NCBI GenBank assembly: GCA_008508345.1 | Contig: QNGE01001226.1 | Span: forward strand, 80,049 to 144,048 | Length of the DNA stretch: 64,000 nt | Origin: Paragonimus westermani | Taxonomy: Eukaryota; Platyhelminthes; Trematoda; Plagiorchiida; Troglotrematidae | Direction: 5' to 3' | In this document: in pieces, positions 52,831 through 64,000 of the stretch | How positions within the stretch are numbered: position 1 is the stretch's first letter | Layout: each line of letters starts with the position of its first letter | Notes under the pieces: generated by a model | Told to the model about the DNA's origin: nothing | The model's input: the letters and a program-made list of their open reading frames with translations, nothing else | Databases searched by the model: none | Translations under genes and position numbers: made by a program

Positions 52831-53394
52831 TACTGGGGTCTTGGAGGCATGTTTCATCCTTTATTTCTCCAAAAACTTGTGAAGGCGTTCTAGACTCAGT
52901 TTCTTCGTTCGATCAACAACAATTTTGCGAAAGTTAGCAAACGTTGTGCAACACAGAAGCAGTAGGCTCATATGGATTTGCAAATACTCTGATTTGAAAA
53001 TAACGCAAACTAGGTTCACGACATATCATGTCATACACCCTGTTACACTGATACTGGTGTAAATCTGACAAGCTGAATAAACCAGCCATTCTTTTTGTGG
53101 GATTGTAGCTAACATTAGACTACAATTAGTTCCTTTTTGCATGATCGACGACCGACATCAGAGCCCAGAGTCCGAATGCAGTTATTATAAATCATATAGA
53201 TAGAAACTAATTTTTTGTATAAGTCACTTTTCAGTCAAATAAATGATTAACTTACTCCATTATGTGATCAGCCTACCAAAAAATAGAATAAGGTTAACAA
53301 GATAGTCAATGTTTCACCTCTCAACTCGATCGTATAGGCTGAACAACACTCACAAATGAATATGGTTGAGTATATGATTATTTAGTCATGCATG

Positions 53395-53470
53395 ATATAA
53401 AACTGATGAGGTAGTGGTCAACATGGTCGTCTCATGAGTTTATGACCGGAGTTCAAATCCTGATCAATCT
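53395..53470 (+). repeat. tRNA-derived SINE head, + strand
   Basis: GTAGTGGTCAACATGGTCGT is A-box-like and GGAGTTCAAATCC is a near-perfect B box with tRNA-like spacing. The acceptor strands do not pair, so it is a SINE head and not a tRNA gene. It lies 200 bases before a PDE2A-like exon. Confidence 0.5.
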
Positions 53471-53667
53471 AAAGGTACGCTGTACTGACAAATTCTAGCG
53501 TAAGCGTAAGTCTATTAGGAAGCCAGAGGTGTAATTGACAGCGGCTGATACAAAATTCCTGTTAGCCAGAATCACGTACTAATAACAGGAATATGAAATC
53601 ACTTGACCCGCCCTTTTAACTGCTGTATAATGCATAAAATATCTGGTGATTGTGTTGGTGATTTCAG

Positions 53668-53728
53668 CTGCCAGAAGAAATTCGCCTATCACTTAATCAA
53701 GGTATCGCTGGGCACGTCGCGACAACCG
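53668..53728 (+). CDS. PDE2A: PDE2A-like exon: GAF-B GIAGHVATTG segment
   Basis: Acceptor GTTGGTGATTTCAG, donor CAACCG/gtaaga, phase 0 to 1. It encodes LPEEIRLSLNQGIAGHVATT plus the first base of Gly. GIAGHVATTG is identical to the PDE2A GAF-B turn and helix start that contribute to the cGMP pocket, and EIRI-ADQ precedes it in the family. This is among the most diagnostic exons. Confidence 0.95.
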
Positions 53729-54450
53729 GTAAGAGTTCTGTATTTGTTTGTTCTCCAAAGATAGATTTATTATATTCTTGTATGAGTATGCAATAAACAC
53801 AGGAGATTAGAGGTTCTTTTATTCTACAGGGCGACTGCAACGGCATGTTAAGTCACGTTGTGGAGTTCGATTGAACAGTCGGACTGTTAGTTTCCACACA
53901 CTCGAGGCGGGCAGTTAGTATTAGATATGGACGCTAGAATTAGCATTCGGTACCGTTTCTGCTAAGATAGCGTGAGGCAAAGAAAGAATTGAAGTGAGCT
54001 AGATGTTCATATTCAAGTTTGCAAAGTTCCGTGCTGTAAGGAGAAATCATGCGCTTTTTTGCAGTCACCCCAAAATTACGTGTTGCCCTGTGTTTGAACA
54101 TCATAATCGTGTCATCCAAGCACACCCAAATGCAAATTAAATTCCAGCGACGCAATACGTTGTCTACACTGACTTAGAGACGGCTCCTGACAGTTCGTCT
54201 TGGTTTTGGATTAAGGTAATCATGCCAGGACTTGTTTATTTAAAATCATGACAGGGTTGGGCCGGGTCAATTAATGAACCAGTTTGCCTGAAAATCTAAT
54301 GTGTCAATTTGTTTACTTGTTCGTGCCTTTTTCCGCCAACCCAGTTCACCTGAGCTTCTCAGTGGTTATCTTCAGTAGACTAGTTTGAATCATTCATGTT
54401 GCTCAATAGGCAATCATTCTTGTTCATTTTTACGGCCTCGGTGCAAAGTA

Positions 54451-54491
54451 ACTTAACCAGAACGCAAGTTACACTTGCGTTCTGGTTAAGT
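54451..54491. repeat. Perfect 19-bp hairpin
   Basis: Arms 54451-54469 (ACTTAACCAGAACGCAAGT) and 54473-54491 are exact reverse complements with a 3-base spacer. It lies in the intron between exons at 53.7 and 55.5 kb. I see no terminator context that would suit it. Confidence 0.9.
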
Positions 54492-55465
54492 ATGAGGACA
54501 CAGTGCTCAATGCCATGATGTTGCAGATTTCCGGTGTGATTACAAAACGTGCATGATGTAAACTGTACTGACGGAATGTCTATTATAGTTCTGCTAATCA
54601 CCACTAACCCTCCACTACATACTAATATTCCCTCAATTCGATCACCTAGTTAGTACGTGGTAGTCAATTAGCCATGGAGATCGAACCAGGTATATATAGC
54701 CGCATAGCCATCTGAAAGAATAAAAGTGCGTCATCGCACATGACCGATAAAGTGATTACCACGTTAGGTAATCAGCGTAAATATGGCTTCCTTAATTGGC
54801 ACGACGCAAACCACTAATCCGGTACCTACGCTTGGGAACACAACAGAATCGACCTAGTAGCTAGGATAAGCAAAATAATGCTTTGTGTTCCCAGGCGTTT
54901 ATCTAACCGCAGAATACAACACATCAGTTTAGGCGTTGATGGTGGTACATTATTTCTCATTCGCATTGCGAAACCATGCAATACTTCGTCCACGCGTAAT
55001 TTAAGTAACAACATGCCCGTTGCATGACAGTCATTTTCGACAGGTTGTCGTACTAACGTCCGTTTTCAACATAAGATTATCGACTACACCAGAAATCCAC
55101 GTTTATTAACTCGTCTTCTCTTAGGCATACCTTGAAGTATGAACCAAATTTGAGAGTAAATATAGGTTTACACACACAGGACGTGAAATCTCGCGTTGTT
55201 TTGGCCAATCATTTTTGCGTCGTGTTGAATTTTGTCACATTATTTCTCATTTACTTTTTACATTGGGTTCAAACTGTCTGGGTGGAACGCTTAGCAGCGC
55301 ACATCCGGTTTTTGCATCATATAAAAACACCACAAACTGTAAAGACCGCTTTGAAGCTAACCCTAATTTATACATTGACACATGCTTTGGATGAAGTTCT
55401 AATTACACAGTTTTCGGATAATTCTCCATGAGTTCAACAATTTACAATGTGTTTCTCTGTTCTAG

Positions 55466-55547
55466 GAGAAATTCTAAATATTAGAGACGCCTACACGCAC
55501 CCCTTGTTCTATCGGGGAGTGGATGCCGAAACAGGATTTAGAACAAG
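55466..55547 (+). CDS. PDE2A: PDE2A-like exon: GAF-B DAYTHPLFYRGVD segment
   Basis: Acceptor CTCTGTTCTAG, donor AACAAG/gtacgt, phase 1 to 2. It reads EILNIRDAYTHPLFYRGVDA then ETGFRT. The match to PDE2A GAF-B is almost word for word (ILNI-DAY-HPLFYRGVD--TGFRTR). These residues line the cyclic-nucleotide pocket in known PDE2A structures. The last codon (Arg) is split with the next exon. Confidence 0.96.
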
Positions 55548-56139
55548 GTACGTTATACTTTCTGAAACTCCCAATTATAGCCGGGCAGTCCCATGAAACC
55601 CCATATAACCTCTGCGCGTAGTCCATCAGAATTCATATGAGGTCAGCTATGCTAACACCTGTAGTCTTTTGTGGGCTATTCGTCAATTATACTTGGAAGC
55701 CAGAACGGGTTACACAGATCTTTAGACGTCATGAGCGATAGCAGAAATAACAGGTGATAAATCGAAACGTACATTTTATCAGAAACCTCTTGAATGTGAT
55801 CAACATCATCAAAAATTCAGCATTTTCTATGTTGTTTTCTGTGAGCAAAATTAAGTTGTTGTTTGTGGCCTTGATAATTTATTTCCACTGAACACTTTAA
55901 CTGGTCGAGTTTATGTGTAAGGAAACAACAGATAATGAAAGGGCTTGTACTGATGAAACTAAGCCAGATCTACGGATCTCGAAAAACGATTATTTATTTC
56001 TGGTAATTAGTGAGTTGCTTAATTGATGTACTCTAACCGTTGTTCACATTTGACCACAACACTTAAAAACCAAGACGTTTTAGGCGACTCCAGTCGACAG
56101 AAAGCATCGATTTCCAGTGTTGACCGTGCTAGAGCTTGC

Positions 56140-56235
56140 AGTACTGCGCACTATCTTCATAAATGGAATTCGAACTCTGGTCCACGTTCTTGTGAAACAG
56201 CGGTGTTGACCGCTCCGCCATCGACTTCGGATTGC
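56140..56235 (-). repeat. tRNA-derived SINE head
   Basis: - strand: GATGGCGGAGCGGTCAACAC, then CAGAGTTCGAATTCCA. A box and B box are recognisable and resemble a Leu/Ser-type tRNA ancestor. The ends do not pair. Confidence 0.5.
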
Positions 56236-57839
56236 GCATAACCAGATAGTCGAAAGTTACTAGCACATGTGCTTGTGAATATTGCCCAGGGTTGATCGAT
56301 TACCGTTCTTTTAACGACAAATAGTGATCCCATGTTTAAAACCTCCCATTAAGTGGAACTGAGTTAAACGATTAAAATTACAAAGTAATTTATTCCGTTT
56401 CATTTGGAGATAATACGTGAGCCTAGCCGAGTCTTTGAGTTGGTAATCTGGTTGTGCCTTATGTGATATCAGTGGCATACTGGCCAACAAAATTGTCGCA
56501 TGGAAACATAAACAGAGCCTGATTTTCAGCCGTAGCAAGGATCTGAAATACAATCGAGCTCTAACAAGTGTGAAACTCGAGTCCTTAGCTAACTGAAGAA
56601 TCTTTCTAGCCACCCATAATCTAAGTTTTTACAGGTTTGATCAATTATGTCTCAAAATCCCCCACGAAGTAAGCCACGTGTCGCTCGTGAAGAGTTGAAC
56701 CAGTTAACGAAGAAATGTAAGCACTGGATGATGGAATAGACCGATATTCAGCAGCAGAGGAGTAATATACGCTAGTAGCTTGGTCGCCGGTTGTCTGCAA
56801 GTACTCAAAGGTTACCGTGCGCGGTATGTCAATTTATATGTTGACGATCGACTATCCAGTTACAAGTGTCTATCGCATGTTTGTGGCATCCAACAACTTC
56901 TCTGTTAAAGTACGTTTCTTGAGAATGTCCTACCGATATCATTTCCACCACACAAAAAACTGTCGGCAATTACCACTCCAACCAACCCAATGAATTGGTT
57001 TTCTTTGGGCGACTACTGATTTAAGATCATTATGGTTAGTGTAGTTTCGTAACTGTATCTCAAAACTGGTGAAACGCTGAGTTCAGTTGCTGTCTCTATA
57101 ACAAAACAGCATCATTAGCCTCATCTCATTTACCCTAATCTAAAAATATGATGTCCATAGATTTGTTGCAACATATATCAAATTGCCCTGTTAACTAAAA
57201 AATATTTACTGTTCAGTGCACACATTAGAAATTTGGGTTCAGCCGCAACTATGAGTAAATCCGAACAAAACGGATTTTCCAACACGTCTATGGTTTTCAT
57301 CTGGACTGTTGTCATGGCCTGAATCTGAGACGCACGCACTAAGCTGAAGTGCGTGTCATCTAGATCATCCGTACTTCTGCAAAACGCAATAGCTTCGGAC
57401 CGACTGTATGTACGGATATGATACAGTCTGTGGGGTGTGATATCTGAAGACAGACAGACAGGGTGGTTTCATGTCAGTCTGAATGCTTTTAGAACAAGTT
57501 CATATTTACCTCTTGTCTCAGTAAGCATAACAGTATCAGGGCCAGAGATGACTGAAACGGTACACAACTCCATGGTTAGTCAAAACAATACACACGATCA
57601 CACATGCGGGCGATCGGAAAAACCACCCTTGCTCGTAGTCGGGCTCCGTTTATGTTCGTACTCTCACGGTCGAAGTCTTTTCCATCTCCACTTTTTATGA
57701 ATCTCAAGAACTAGAAGCGAAATAGAAACAGTCGTTCTGTTGACAATAACTATATCTATCAACACAAACTGATGGTCTTAGTGCCTATTGGTGAAACAAA
57801 GAAAAGCTGTTTGAATCCTGTTGAGTCCACTCCTCACCA

Positions 57840-57940
57840 GATCACATGGGATTCGAATCCACATAAACCGATGTAAGTGCACGCTTGACACTCGTCTCAT
57901 CCAGGGAACCGAGAACTGACCAGGTTATTCAGTGTTCTTG
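57840..57940 (-). repeat. tRNA-derived SINE scrap
   Basis: - strand B box GTGGATTCGAATCCCATG is well kept. The A-box region is poor. Confidence 0.35.
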
Positions 57941-58420
57941 ACAAGAAAATGTATTAGCAGCATATGGTTGGACAGTCACATTCGTTTAGCAGTCAGTCGC
58001 TTTGAAGTGAAATCGAGTGCACTAAAACAGGTTTCACAGTGGGTATGATGCATCACGTTTTTGTGTGATTCAATTTCGCAAACTAATAAACAGCGTGATC
58101 GGCCAGCCAAGTTGGCCAAGCCACAATCTGGGGACGAGGGATAGTATAATGTGCACACGATTGGCCGTGTGTACCAAGGCTAGTTCTAATCTCGCGGTTA
58201 AAACGCCTTAATCGTAATGGTAGTCAGCCACAACATAAGTGAAAGCTGTCGCTGCCAACTGTCCGCTATATTCCTTGCTTTAATCTGCCTATCTAATATT
58301 CTCTGACAGGTATTCCTTTATTTACATGTGTAGTTAGCCCACTGTCTTGTACACGTCAAATGTTCAACTATTTTGGTCAAATCTACTTCACACACCTAAT
58401 CTTTTTCAATCCCTTTTCAG

Positions 58421-58571
58421 AAACATTCTTTGCTTCCCTATAAAGAACGATCAAAATGGAATCGTTGGCGTCGCTCAGTTGTGCAATAAGATTGGCTTTC
58501 CATATTTCACCCGCGCGGACGAAGACGTAGCCAAAGCTTTTTCGGTTTACTGCTGCATTAGCATAGTTCAC
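58421..58571 (+). CDS. PDE2A: PDE2A-like exon: GAF-B NKFDE segment
   Basis: Acceptor TTTTTCAATCCCTTTTCAG, donor GTTCAC/gtgagt, phase 2 to 0, 50 whole codons. It starts [20 protein letters not shown], continues [20 protein letters not shown] and ends [10 protein letters not shown]. The NK-(gap)-F-TRA-DE run is the NKFDE signature of a cyclic-nucleotide-binding GAF domain, intact here. The match to PDE2A GAF-B is strong along the whole exon. It is the last part of GAF-B. Confidence 0.97.
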
Positions 58572-59049
58572 GTGAGTCAGTTTATCAGTACATTCAGTAC
58601 AGAAGTGTGAATAAATATACAGAGATTCGAGGAAGACGCGATAGTGTACAACTTCTCAAAGCAAAGTAGACTTTGTGCCTTCACAAACATAAGAGTATAC
58701 ACGTGTGGTACAAACTAAAGCTTACAGATTTCTTGTTGTACTACCATTTTATGCGGTCCAAAACGGTAATTGGGTGCTACAATATGTATGCTGGAAAAAG
58801 CTGATCAAGAAGACGCACCTACTGTTGAGATAAGATGTGGAGAATTCACTCTAGCATTTTTAAATCTATGGTCGATATGACAGGCGTGTTCCGAAGGTCA
58901 CATTAGGCTTGATTATAGTTTCAATCCCTAGTGACACGGACGTGAGCAGCCTCATTCTCTTGGGTCTAACGGTTGGCCAACTGGAATCACTCTATTCAGG
59001 TGTGGGAATGGGATTGAAAACGAAGCAGTGATTTTACAGTTGTGTTTTC

Positions 59050-59225
59050 GCTGCCAGTCGAGCAACACTCACACTTGATTGTAGCCCTCAAATTCAGACA
59101 AGCTTATCGGCTAGCCGACTTGAAAAGGAAGCATTAGACTCGAGCTTTGCTCTCTTTAGAGGTTATCAGCAGTGCCTATCCTCGCCCAGACTGAAGTGTG
59201 CATGGTTTGATTCCTTCCATCCAGC
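59050..59225 (-). repeat. SINE tail copy
   Basis: Aligns by eye with the copy at 49715-49860: shared blocks (read on +) GACTCGAGCTTTGCTCTC, CAGTGCCTATCCT and ACACTTGATTGTAGCC. Orientation is the same. Confidence 0.55.
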
Positions 59226-60734
59226 AGAAAGGGGGTGTTTGGCTTCCTTGGTGGTTCGCGGATAAAAGTGCCAGTCAAACCGATGATCCTGTACTTAATG
59301 AGAACCACGGAACAATCTGTATTCATTCTCGCATTAATTACTGGCTCATCTGGTTATCATTCACTTTTGCGAACGTCTGATATCACAACACTTTCACAGT
59401 TAGTCGAACACGACTATATCATTAAGAATGTGGAAATGCGATCAACTTCAGTACAGTGCCAAACAACAGAGTTTAGTGGGACGACACTGACAGCTGGCGT
59501 TTCAGCTCAATCCACTGGATTTACGAAATCCACGATCGGTGAACCGAGATCGTAGAAGCTATAATGACAGTCCAAAAACAACGTCTACACAAACCTAAGG
59601 ATAGAAAATAAAACGGGTGTTTGTGCGCATAAATGTCGCCAGTGGATACTCAAGTGAGCTTAGGATGGAGGACACAGCTGAATGCCTGGCGTCAATCACT
59701 GAAAATCATTACAAAAACGAAGTACGGGATGGGATTTCATCTGAAACTGCACATATTTATTGCTTGAAATTTAACTGTTAGCAGCTGGTATCACTTCATA
59801 TACACAACCAAACTCAGTACGACTATCAACCGTCCTAAAAAAGGAAACAAAATTTCCGAGTTCGTGTGAAGAATGTTACCGATCTCTCGGTCGCCCATCA
59901 AAGCTGTCATCACCTCGTATTAACTTACATGTGGATATTGCATACCACTAGATTGAACATGTGTCTTACATCGCCACATGGAAATAATTAGTGTCGTCCA
60001 TCAGCGACCCATTTACTGTAGCCTCGGGACCTACGCCTACTGATCTCGAGCTCTGATAATGCCGCTTTATATATCGCTTAATCATTACAACCTAATGGTG
60101 CGACTGACTCAATGACGAATACTTATCCAGAGTTTTCAAAATACGAATGCCAAGCTCTGTGTTTGCAATTGTCCTCACTGTGTCAGCCCAACAGCATTAG
60201 GTGGGTGCGTATCAAAACCAGGCTTGTCATTTGAAGCCATGGTCGTAAAACTGATATACAACTGAGTTGAGGGGACAGCGTCCGTGATGCATTCGACTTC
60301 TGTCGGTTCGGTTGTAGTTTTATGACTGCCTATACTGCAATTAAAACAGTTTATAATGCGTTTCCATGTTACACCCCAATGAGTAATACTGGTTGGATTG
60401 AGGTATTACCCAGCAAACTGCACAGTTCTGTCGCATCTGAACCTTCCCCGATGATGTTAAGGCCGTTATAGTACCTTAGGCATACTTTATCCGTCAGTAA
60501 TTTTCTTCACAACCATATGGAGGGAAAGGGAGAAGAAAGTAGCAATTTTTAAGCCACCTTCAAGTGAGCAGCTCTGGTTACTAACTGCGGACAAGAATGA
60601 TCTTATGTGTTATAAAATAGCTCATCCAATAAATGTCTCGGGTTGCTCAAAATATCTACAGGGCAAGTGGTTACTTGAACTTACCAGCAGAAGTGAGGTC
60701 ATTGCTTGGTAACGGATATTTCATGAAGACAATG

Positions 60735-60850
60735 TGAATTTTCTGATTTAAAACGATTGATAAAGGCTCTCCGAGAAGGTCGAAACATTGCGAAACCGAT
60801 AACTCTTTGGTTTTAACTCGTTGTGTCTTAACCAAGGGTTTACTTAATAA
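60735..60850 (+). repeat. Solo PLE terminal (pLTR-like) module
   Basis: Matches 20518-20641 in the same orientation and 18592-18715 inverted: TGTGAATTTTCTGATTTAAA, a GGCTCTC hairpin ending GGTCGAAAC, GCGAAACCGAT, and TTTGGTTTTAACTCGTTGTG. No coding part is attached. Confidence 0.7.
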
Positions 60851-61312
60851 TTTCACGAAGACCGTTTAATTCCACAGGGTTTGGACAACTTTTCTTGTTT
60901 CTACATTGCTACAGTCATCAAAAATCGTTTAAAACACTAACTACGATCCGAGGATATTGATTCCATTGTCTTACGATTGTTGACACTCAAGTTGTGCACC
61001 CCAATCACAATTTAGTAGATGTGTAGAATAGTCTGGAGATAGAGTCGTGTTAATGAAACCTGCGCTTTCAGCCATTTATTACTGATCTGAGGTCCATGGT
61101 TGCTGTATTATTGTATTGGATATCGTTAATTGTGTATTAGATAAACTGACTGTTTTGTCGTACTTTGTGTAAGTTCATCCGTAGCTCCAGCGTTTGTCTT
61201 GATTGTGTGTCCAAGACTGGTTTGAACTAGAATTTTTGGCTGTAAACCTCGTCTTGTAACTATTCGTAACCCAGTCAGCATGATAAACTGTTCCGCACAA
61301 TTCCTCACACAG

Positions 61313-61390
61313 TCACTCATGTATAAGCGCGTGCAGGAATCACAGCGCCGGACTCAATTGGCCAATGAGTTGATGATGTATCATATGAAG
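61313..61390 (+). CDS. PDE2A: PDE2A-like exon: helix linking GAF-B to catalytic domain
   Basis: Acceptor ACAATTCCTCACACAG, donor ATGAAG/gtaagc, phase 0-0, 26 codons: SLMYKRVQESQRRTQLANEL then MMYHMK. PDE2A has SLLYKKV-EAQ and LANEMMMYHMK at this place, so identity is very high. This helix couples the GAF-B state to the catalytic domains. Confidence 0.97.
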
Positions 61391-61478
61391 GTAAGCAACC
61401 CGTACATTTGGTCTATTTTGACCTTTAATGTTTGTGTGTATTGAATAACCAACGAATCAATCACTTTTGCTCTCACAG

Positions 61479-61604
61479 GTATCAGAAGATAAAGTAAAGT
61501 GGCTCGCTGGATGCAAAATTCCTCACATGAACACTGTGCTCCGATTCCCGACCTCATTTGAATCAATCCCACGTGATATCACCTCAAACGACGATACATT
61601 TCTG
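61479..61604 (+). CDS. PDE2A: PDE2A-like exon: entry to catalytic domain
   Basis: Acceptor TTTTGCTCTCACAG, donor TTTCTG/gtaaac, phase 0-0, 42 codons. It starts VSEDKVKWLAG and ends DITSNDDTFL. The start VS-D and the PR---DDT pattern near the end match PDE2A, while the middle is diverged, as expected for the variable lead-in. The intron before it is only 88 bases, the shortest between confident exons. Confidence 0.9.
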
Positions 61605-62571
61605 GTAAACTGTTTCTGTTGGACGGTTTGATGTGTTCTAGAGTCATAGTTTCATATTGTGTGGAAGTTTTTTAAACACCAATTCTCATAGGCGAGGTTC
61701 ATTTGTCTTCTATAAGCTGGGAAAGATGCAGCATAGCCTGAAAAATGGTATTGGCTTAATTTTACCACACAACCATAAACCTTCCAATTCCTATGAGAAA
61801 ATTTTTAGACACAGTAAACTGTGCACAAATACATGTCTGAATAAGACCATAACGGGTAATCGCTGGTCATTTTGGTAGACAAGCCCTTTGTTAGTGGCAA
61901 CTTTGGTTGTAATGCGTTGCCTAATTTTCGAACGTATGCAGAAGACTGTATAGTATAGTTCTCTGTGTCTTTGATAAGCCATTGGATTGAACAGCACGGT
62001 CGTATGAAGCACGACATGTTTTTCTTGTTCGTTTCATAGCTGCTGTAAGCAGACCAACCTGTCGCTTCGTTGTTACGCTACAATGGCAACCGTGTTCAGG
62101 TAACCGGACCACCAGGTCAGCCAGAATGGTAGTTGGACGCATCTTACTGAAGTAAGCCAGTTTTAGCACAAACGACTTGCAAATTTGGTAGGACTTCCCA
62201 ACGCGAGGAACGGTGCTAATATGTTCATAAGTTGGTTGCACGAGCGTTCCATCGACATGATGGATGTTCGTGGACATGTGCGTTTACTTACTAGGTGCTT
62301 CAGGTGTAGCAACAGGTACTTTTGGATCGCGGCTGATTGGATAAGTTCTTTGTGTCTACTTATAACACAGTTCCATATTGCGTTTGAAAGAATATTTGGA
62401 AATTAGATCATTTGATATACTTCGTGAGAACCAACTCAGCATATTCGACTTTCGGACAGCCAAATATATTATTATCTGCAGGGATTTTAGGAATATCATG
62501 AAATCATCAAGTCACATTTGTGACAAGTTTTTAATATTCATTTCTTTTCTTGTTCTATTGTCTGAATTCAG
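61605..62571 (+). other. Intron, about 1 kb
   Basis: Contains a 118-codon antisense open frame (61921-62277) with no domain I recognise. It ends with the acceptor TCTATTGTCTGAATTCAG. Confidence 0.7.
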
Positions 62572-62847
62572 GCTTTGCTCAGTATGTTTGAAGATCTTGG
62601 ACTTATCAAGAGTTGGCGAATATCGCGTAACACGTTGGCACGTTTCATCTTAATGGTATTCCGGGGTTATCGTGACCCAACTTATCACAACTGGATGCAT
62701 GCATTTTCTGTCTGTCATTTTGTATACGTGTGTGGAAAAAACCTACCTTTGTCTGGCGAACTTTTGACAGAAATGGAATACCTGGCTCTATTTGTGGCTT
62801 CTCTGTGCCATGATATCGACCATCGTGGGACGAATAACTCTTTTCAG
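62572..62847 (+). CDS. PDE2A: PDE2A-like exon: catalytic domain, HD metal site
   Basis: Acceptor TTGTCTGAATTCAG, donor TTTCAG/gttcgt, phase 0-0, 92 codons. Residues 1-30 (ALLSMFEDLGL, TLARFILMV) form the first catalytic helices. GYRDPTYHNWMHAFSVCHF carries the HNxxH motif with the presumed proton-donor His and first metal ligand. The end, SLCHDIDHRGTNNSFQ, holds the class I phosphodiesterase signature HD-xx-H-xxxx-N, whose His and Asp bind the zinc and magnesium. All visible catalytic residues are intact. The remaining half of the domain is not found in the last 1.1 kb, so the gene leaves the window. Confidence 0.97.
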
Positions 62848-63565
62848 GTTCGTTACTCATCCGGTCTGCACTCTCTGATAATTTCCTATCTAAGGTGGTA
62901 TGTGAAGTGAAAGTTACATAAGATAATTTTGATAATTACTTAATCTCACACAATACAAATTATTGTTTCGATTACTATACACGGCGTTTGTTTTTTGTGT
63001 GTTCGGCTTACTAAAAACACGACCGGTTTAAGAGCCATCCGTATACTGTTAATGCGGTGGTCCGCATAGGTTCAAGGGTGTTATTGGCCAAGAAAGCATT
63101 CTATGAACTGCGATTCAGAATCCAACAAAACATCAGCAAAAAACACTCCATTATGCAATCACTAATGGAATGATTTTCAGGAAACCTCAACAGAGGGGGT
63201 CACCGGTTATTCATGTAAGACTTATACGTTTATACTGGTATGTCGCAGTTAATTGAGTTTACCGTTTTTACAAAAAGCACAGTGCGGATGAGCTACAAAA
63301 GCTGGCGGGCACCGGGTACACACTAATCAGAAAGGCGTTTATCCCCGCGATCAGACCGAGGAGTACGAGATAAAACGTACTATTCTTAGAAATAAACACT
63401 GCCTAACATGCGGCCTTCAAAAAAGAATTAAACCTTTCCTCAAAACACTGGTCAGTTGAGTTACTGGGCTTACTGTGTACAAGATAAGTTAGTGACGCTT
63501 AGACGTTCCGGAACAGACAGGAAGAAGACATGTCTCTATTAGTCAATTCGGCCGAATACCTTTAA
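62848..63565 (+). other. Intron start, no feature seen
   Basis: No next phosphodiesterase exon (expected to carry an HHF-type motif) and no LTR boundary of the neighbouring gypsy element can be found here by eye. Confidence 0.6.
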
Positions 63566-63997
63566 CTAAATTTCAATAATTCTTTGCTCAATTTTTGTCC
63601 TTATTAACAAGGTAACCGACAATTTCTTGTTCAGCCATTCCTTCATTGTATGATTGAACCGCTCCGTCAATCCGTTCGTTTGTGGATGATACAGCGATGT
63701 TCTCAGGCGCTGAATCCCCCAATTCCTCAGCATCTCCTGAAATTGCCGCCCCTCAAAACACGGACCCTGGTCCGTGATAACACTGTGCGGTATTCCAAAG
63801 CGAGCCACGACATTGCTTACGAAAGCGTGTGCCATCGTTCTGCTAGTTTGATCCGCCGTTGGAATGGCTTCCACCCATCGTGTGAAATGGTCAATCATAA
63901 CGACTATGTAGCGATTTCCATTCGAGCTTGTTGGGAGTGGACCAAAAATGTCTATGCCCCAGGTGTGAGCAGCCTCCTCTGTTACGATCGATTGCAT
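63566..63997 (-). mobile_element. Ty3/gypsy integrase core, partial
   Basis: The open - strand frame, cut by the right edge, shows GIDIFGPLPTS (first catalytic Asp), IDHFTRWVEAIP, VITDQGPCFEG (second Asp), RTSLYHPQTNG and LTERFNHTMKEWL (catalytic Glu). This is the DDE core of a Ty3/gypsy-type integrase, which joins element DNA to the host chromosome. The frame is undamaged through the core. After MKEWLNKKL the match is lost and a stop follows at 63566, so the C-terminal part and the 3' LTR are missing. The polymerase, if present, lies beyond the window. Confidence 0.9.
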
Positions 63998-64000
63998 GGG

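Larger units (their letters stand above)
50590..52950 (-). mobile_element. Penelope-like element, nearly full coding length but broken
   Basis: On the - strand this carries, in order: an N-terminal piece near 52900 (VDRTKKLSLERLHKFLEK), the finger region (52433-52830), polymerase palm (51793-52429), thumb (51240-51780), GIY-YIG nuclease (about 51130-51240) and C-terminal tail (about 50920-51120). 3' untranslated sequence shared with 27.0-27.2 kb lies below 50800. Several frame changes and stops break it, so it is inactive. It sits in the PDE2A-like intron, antisense to the gene. Confidence 0.85.
46950..53667 (+). other. Intron, about 6.7 kb, with PLE and SINE debris
   Basis: Contains PLE remnants at 48.9-49.25 and 50.6-52.95 kb and SINE copies at 49.7-50.4 and 53.4 kb. 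Between 46950 and 48850 I see nothing I can name. It ends with the acceptor GTTGGTGATTTCAG. Confidence 0.7.
31540..62847 (+). other. PDE2A: PDE2A-like phosphodiesterase gene, partial
   Basis: Eleven to fourteen exons, joined in phase, encode about 490-515 residues of a dual-GAF cyclic-nucleotide phosphodiesterase. The order is GAF-A, GAF-B, connecting helix and the N-terminal half of the HD-type catalytic domain. Landmarks are NKFDE signatures in both GAF domains, GIAGHVATTG and DAYTHPLFYRGVD in GAF-B, ANELMMYHMK in the linker, and HNWMH plus HDIDHRGTNN in the catalytic part. Among animal phosphodiesterases with two GAF domains this wording fits PDE2A best (PDE5, 6, 10 and 11 differ in GAF-B). 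PDE2 enzymes hydrolyse cAMP and cGMP and are stimulated by cGMP bound to GAF-B. The first coding exons and the 3' exons are not in view. Introns of up to about 7 kb are loaded with repeats. Confidence 0.92.

Overview
This window is animal nuclear DNA, not prokaryotic. It holds 11 confident and 3 tentative short exons on the + strand with GT-AG-type splice sites and introns from under 100 bases to about 7 kb. The rest is intron or intergenic DNA full of decayed retroelements. The exons encode a PDE2A-type dual-GAF cyclic-nucleotide phosphodiesterase, a family confined to animals. The mix of Penelope-like, LINE, Ty3/gypsy and tRNA-derived SINE debris, with small exons in kilobase introns, would fit a flatworm such as a trematode fluke. 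That placement is inference; no rRNA or mitochondrial marker is present to test it.

Layout. 1-9.8 kb: no supportable gene, perhaps a very decayed retroelement near 3.3-4.1 kb. 9.8-10.3 kb: end of a Penelope-like element (PLE). 17.3 kb: tRNA-derived SINE head. 18.6-21.9 kb: PLE cluster with inverted terminal arms, a 267-bp tandem duplication, a dead reverse transcriptase and a GIY-YIG endonuclease. 22.36-23.22 kb: an 860-bp inverted repeat made of two head-to-head copies of a PLE 3' end. 24-28 kb: SINE and PLE scraps. 31.5-62.8 kb: the PDE2A-like gene, GAF-A (31.5-38.7 kb), GAF-B (39.0-58.6 kb), connecting helix and N-terminal half of the catalytic domain (61.3-62.8 kb). Its introns hold a LINE fragment (44-45 kb), more PLE (45.5, 48.9, 50.6-52.9, 60.7 kb) and SINEs. 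63.6-64.0 kb: Ty3/gypsy integrase core on the - strand, running off the right edge.

How it works together. Joined in phase, the exons read through GAF-A, GAF-B and the start of the HD-type catalytic domain. Both GAF domains keep the NKFDE cyclic-nucleotide-binding signature, and the catalytic exon keeps the HNWMH and HDIDHRGTNN metal-site motifs. In known PDE2 enzymes cGMP bound to GAF-B stimulates hydrolysis of cAMP and cGMP, and this gene probably does the same. The 5' end and the rest of the catalytic domain are missing: the 3' part lies beyond the window, and the N-terminal region was not found. The most unusual points are a 36-nt in-frame microexon in GAF-B, an acidic insertion in GAF-A, an ambiguous splice donor in GAF-A, the long PLE inverted repeat, and the mostly antisense orientation of PLE debris.
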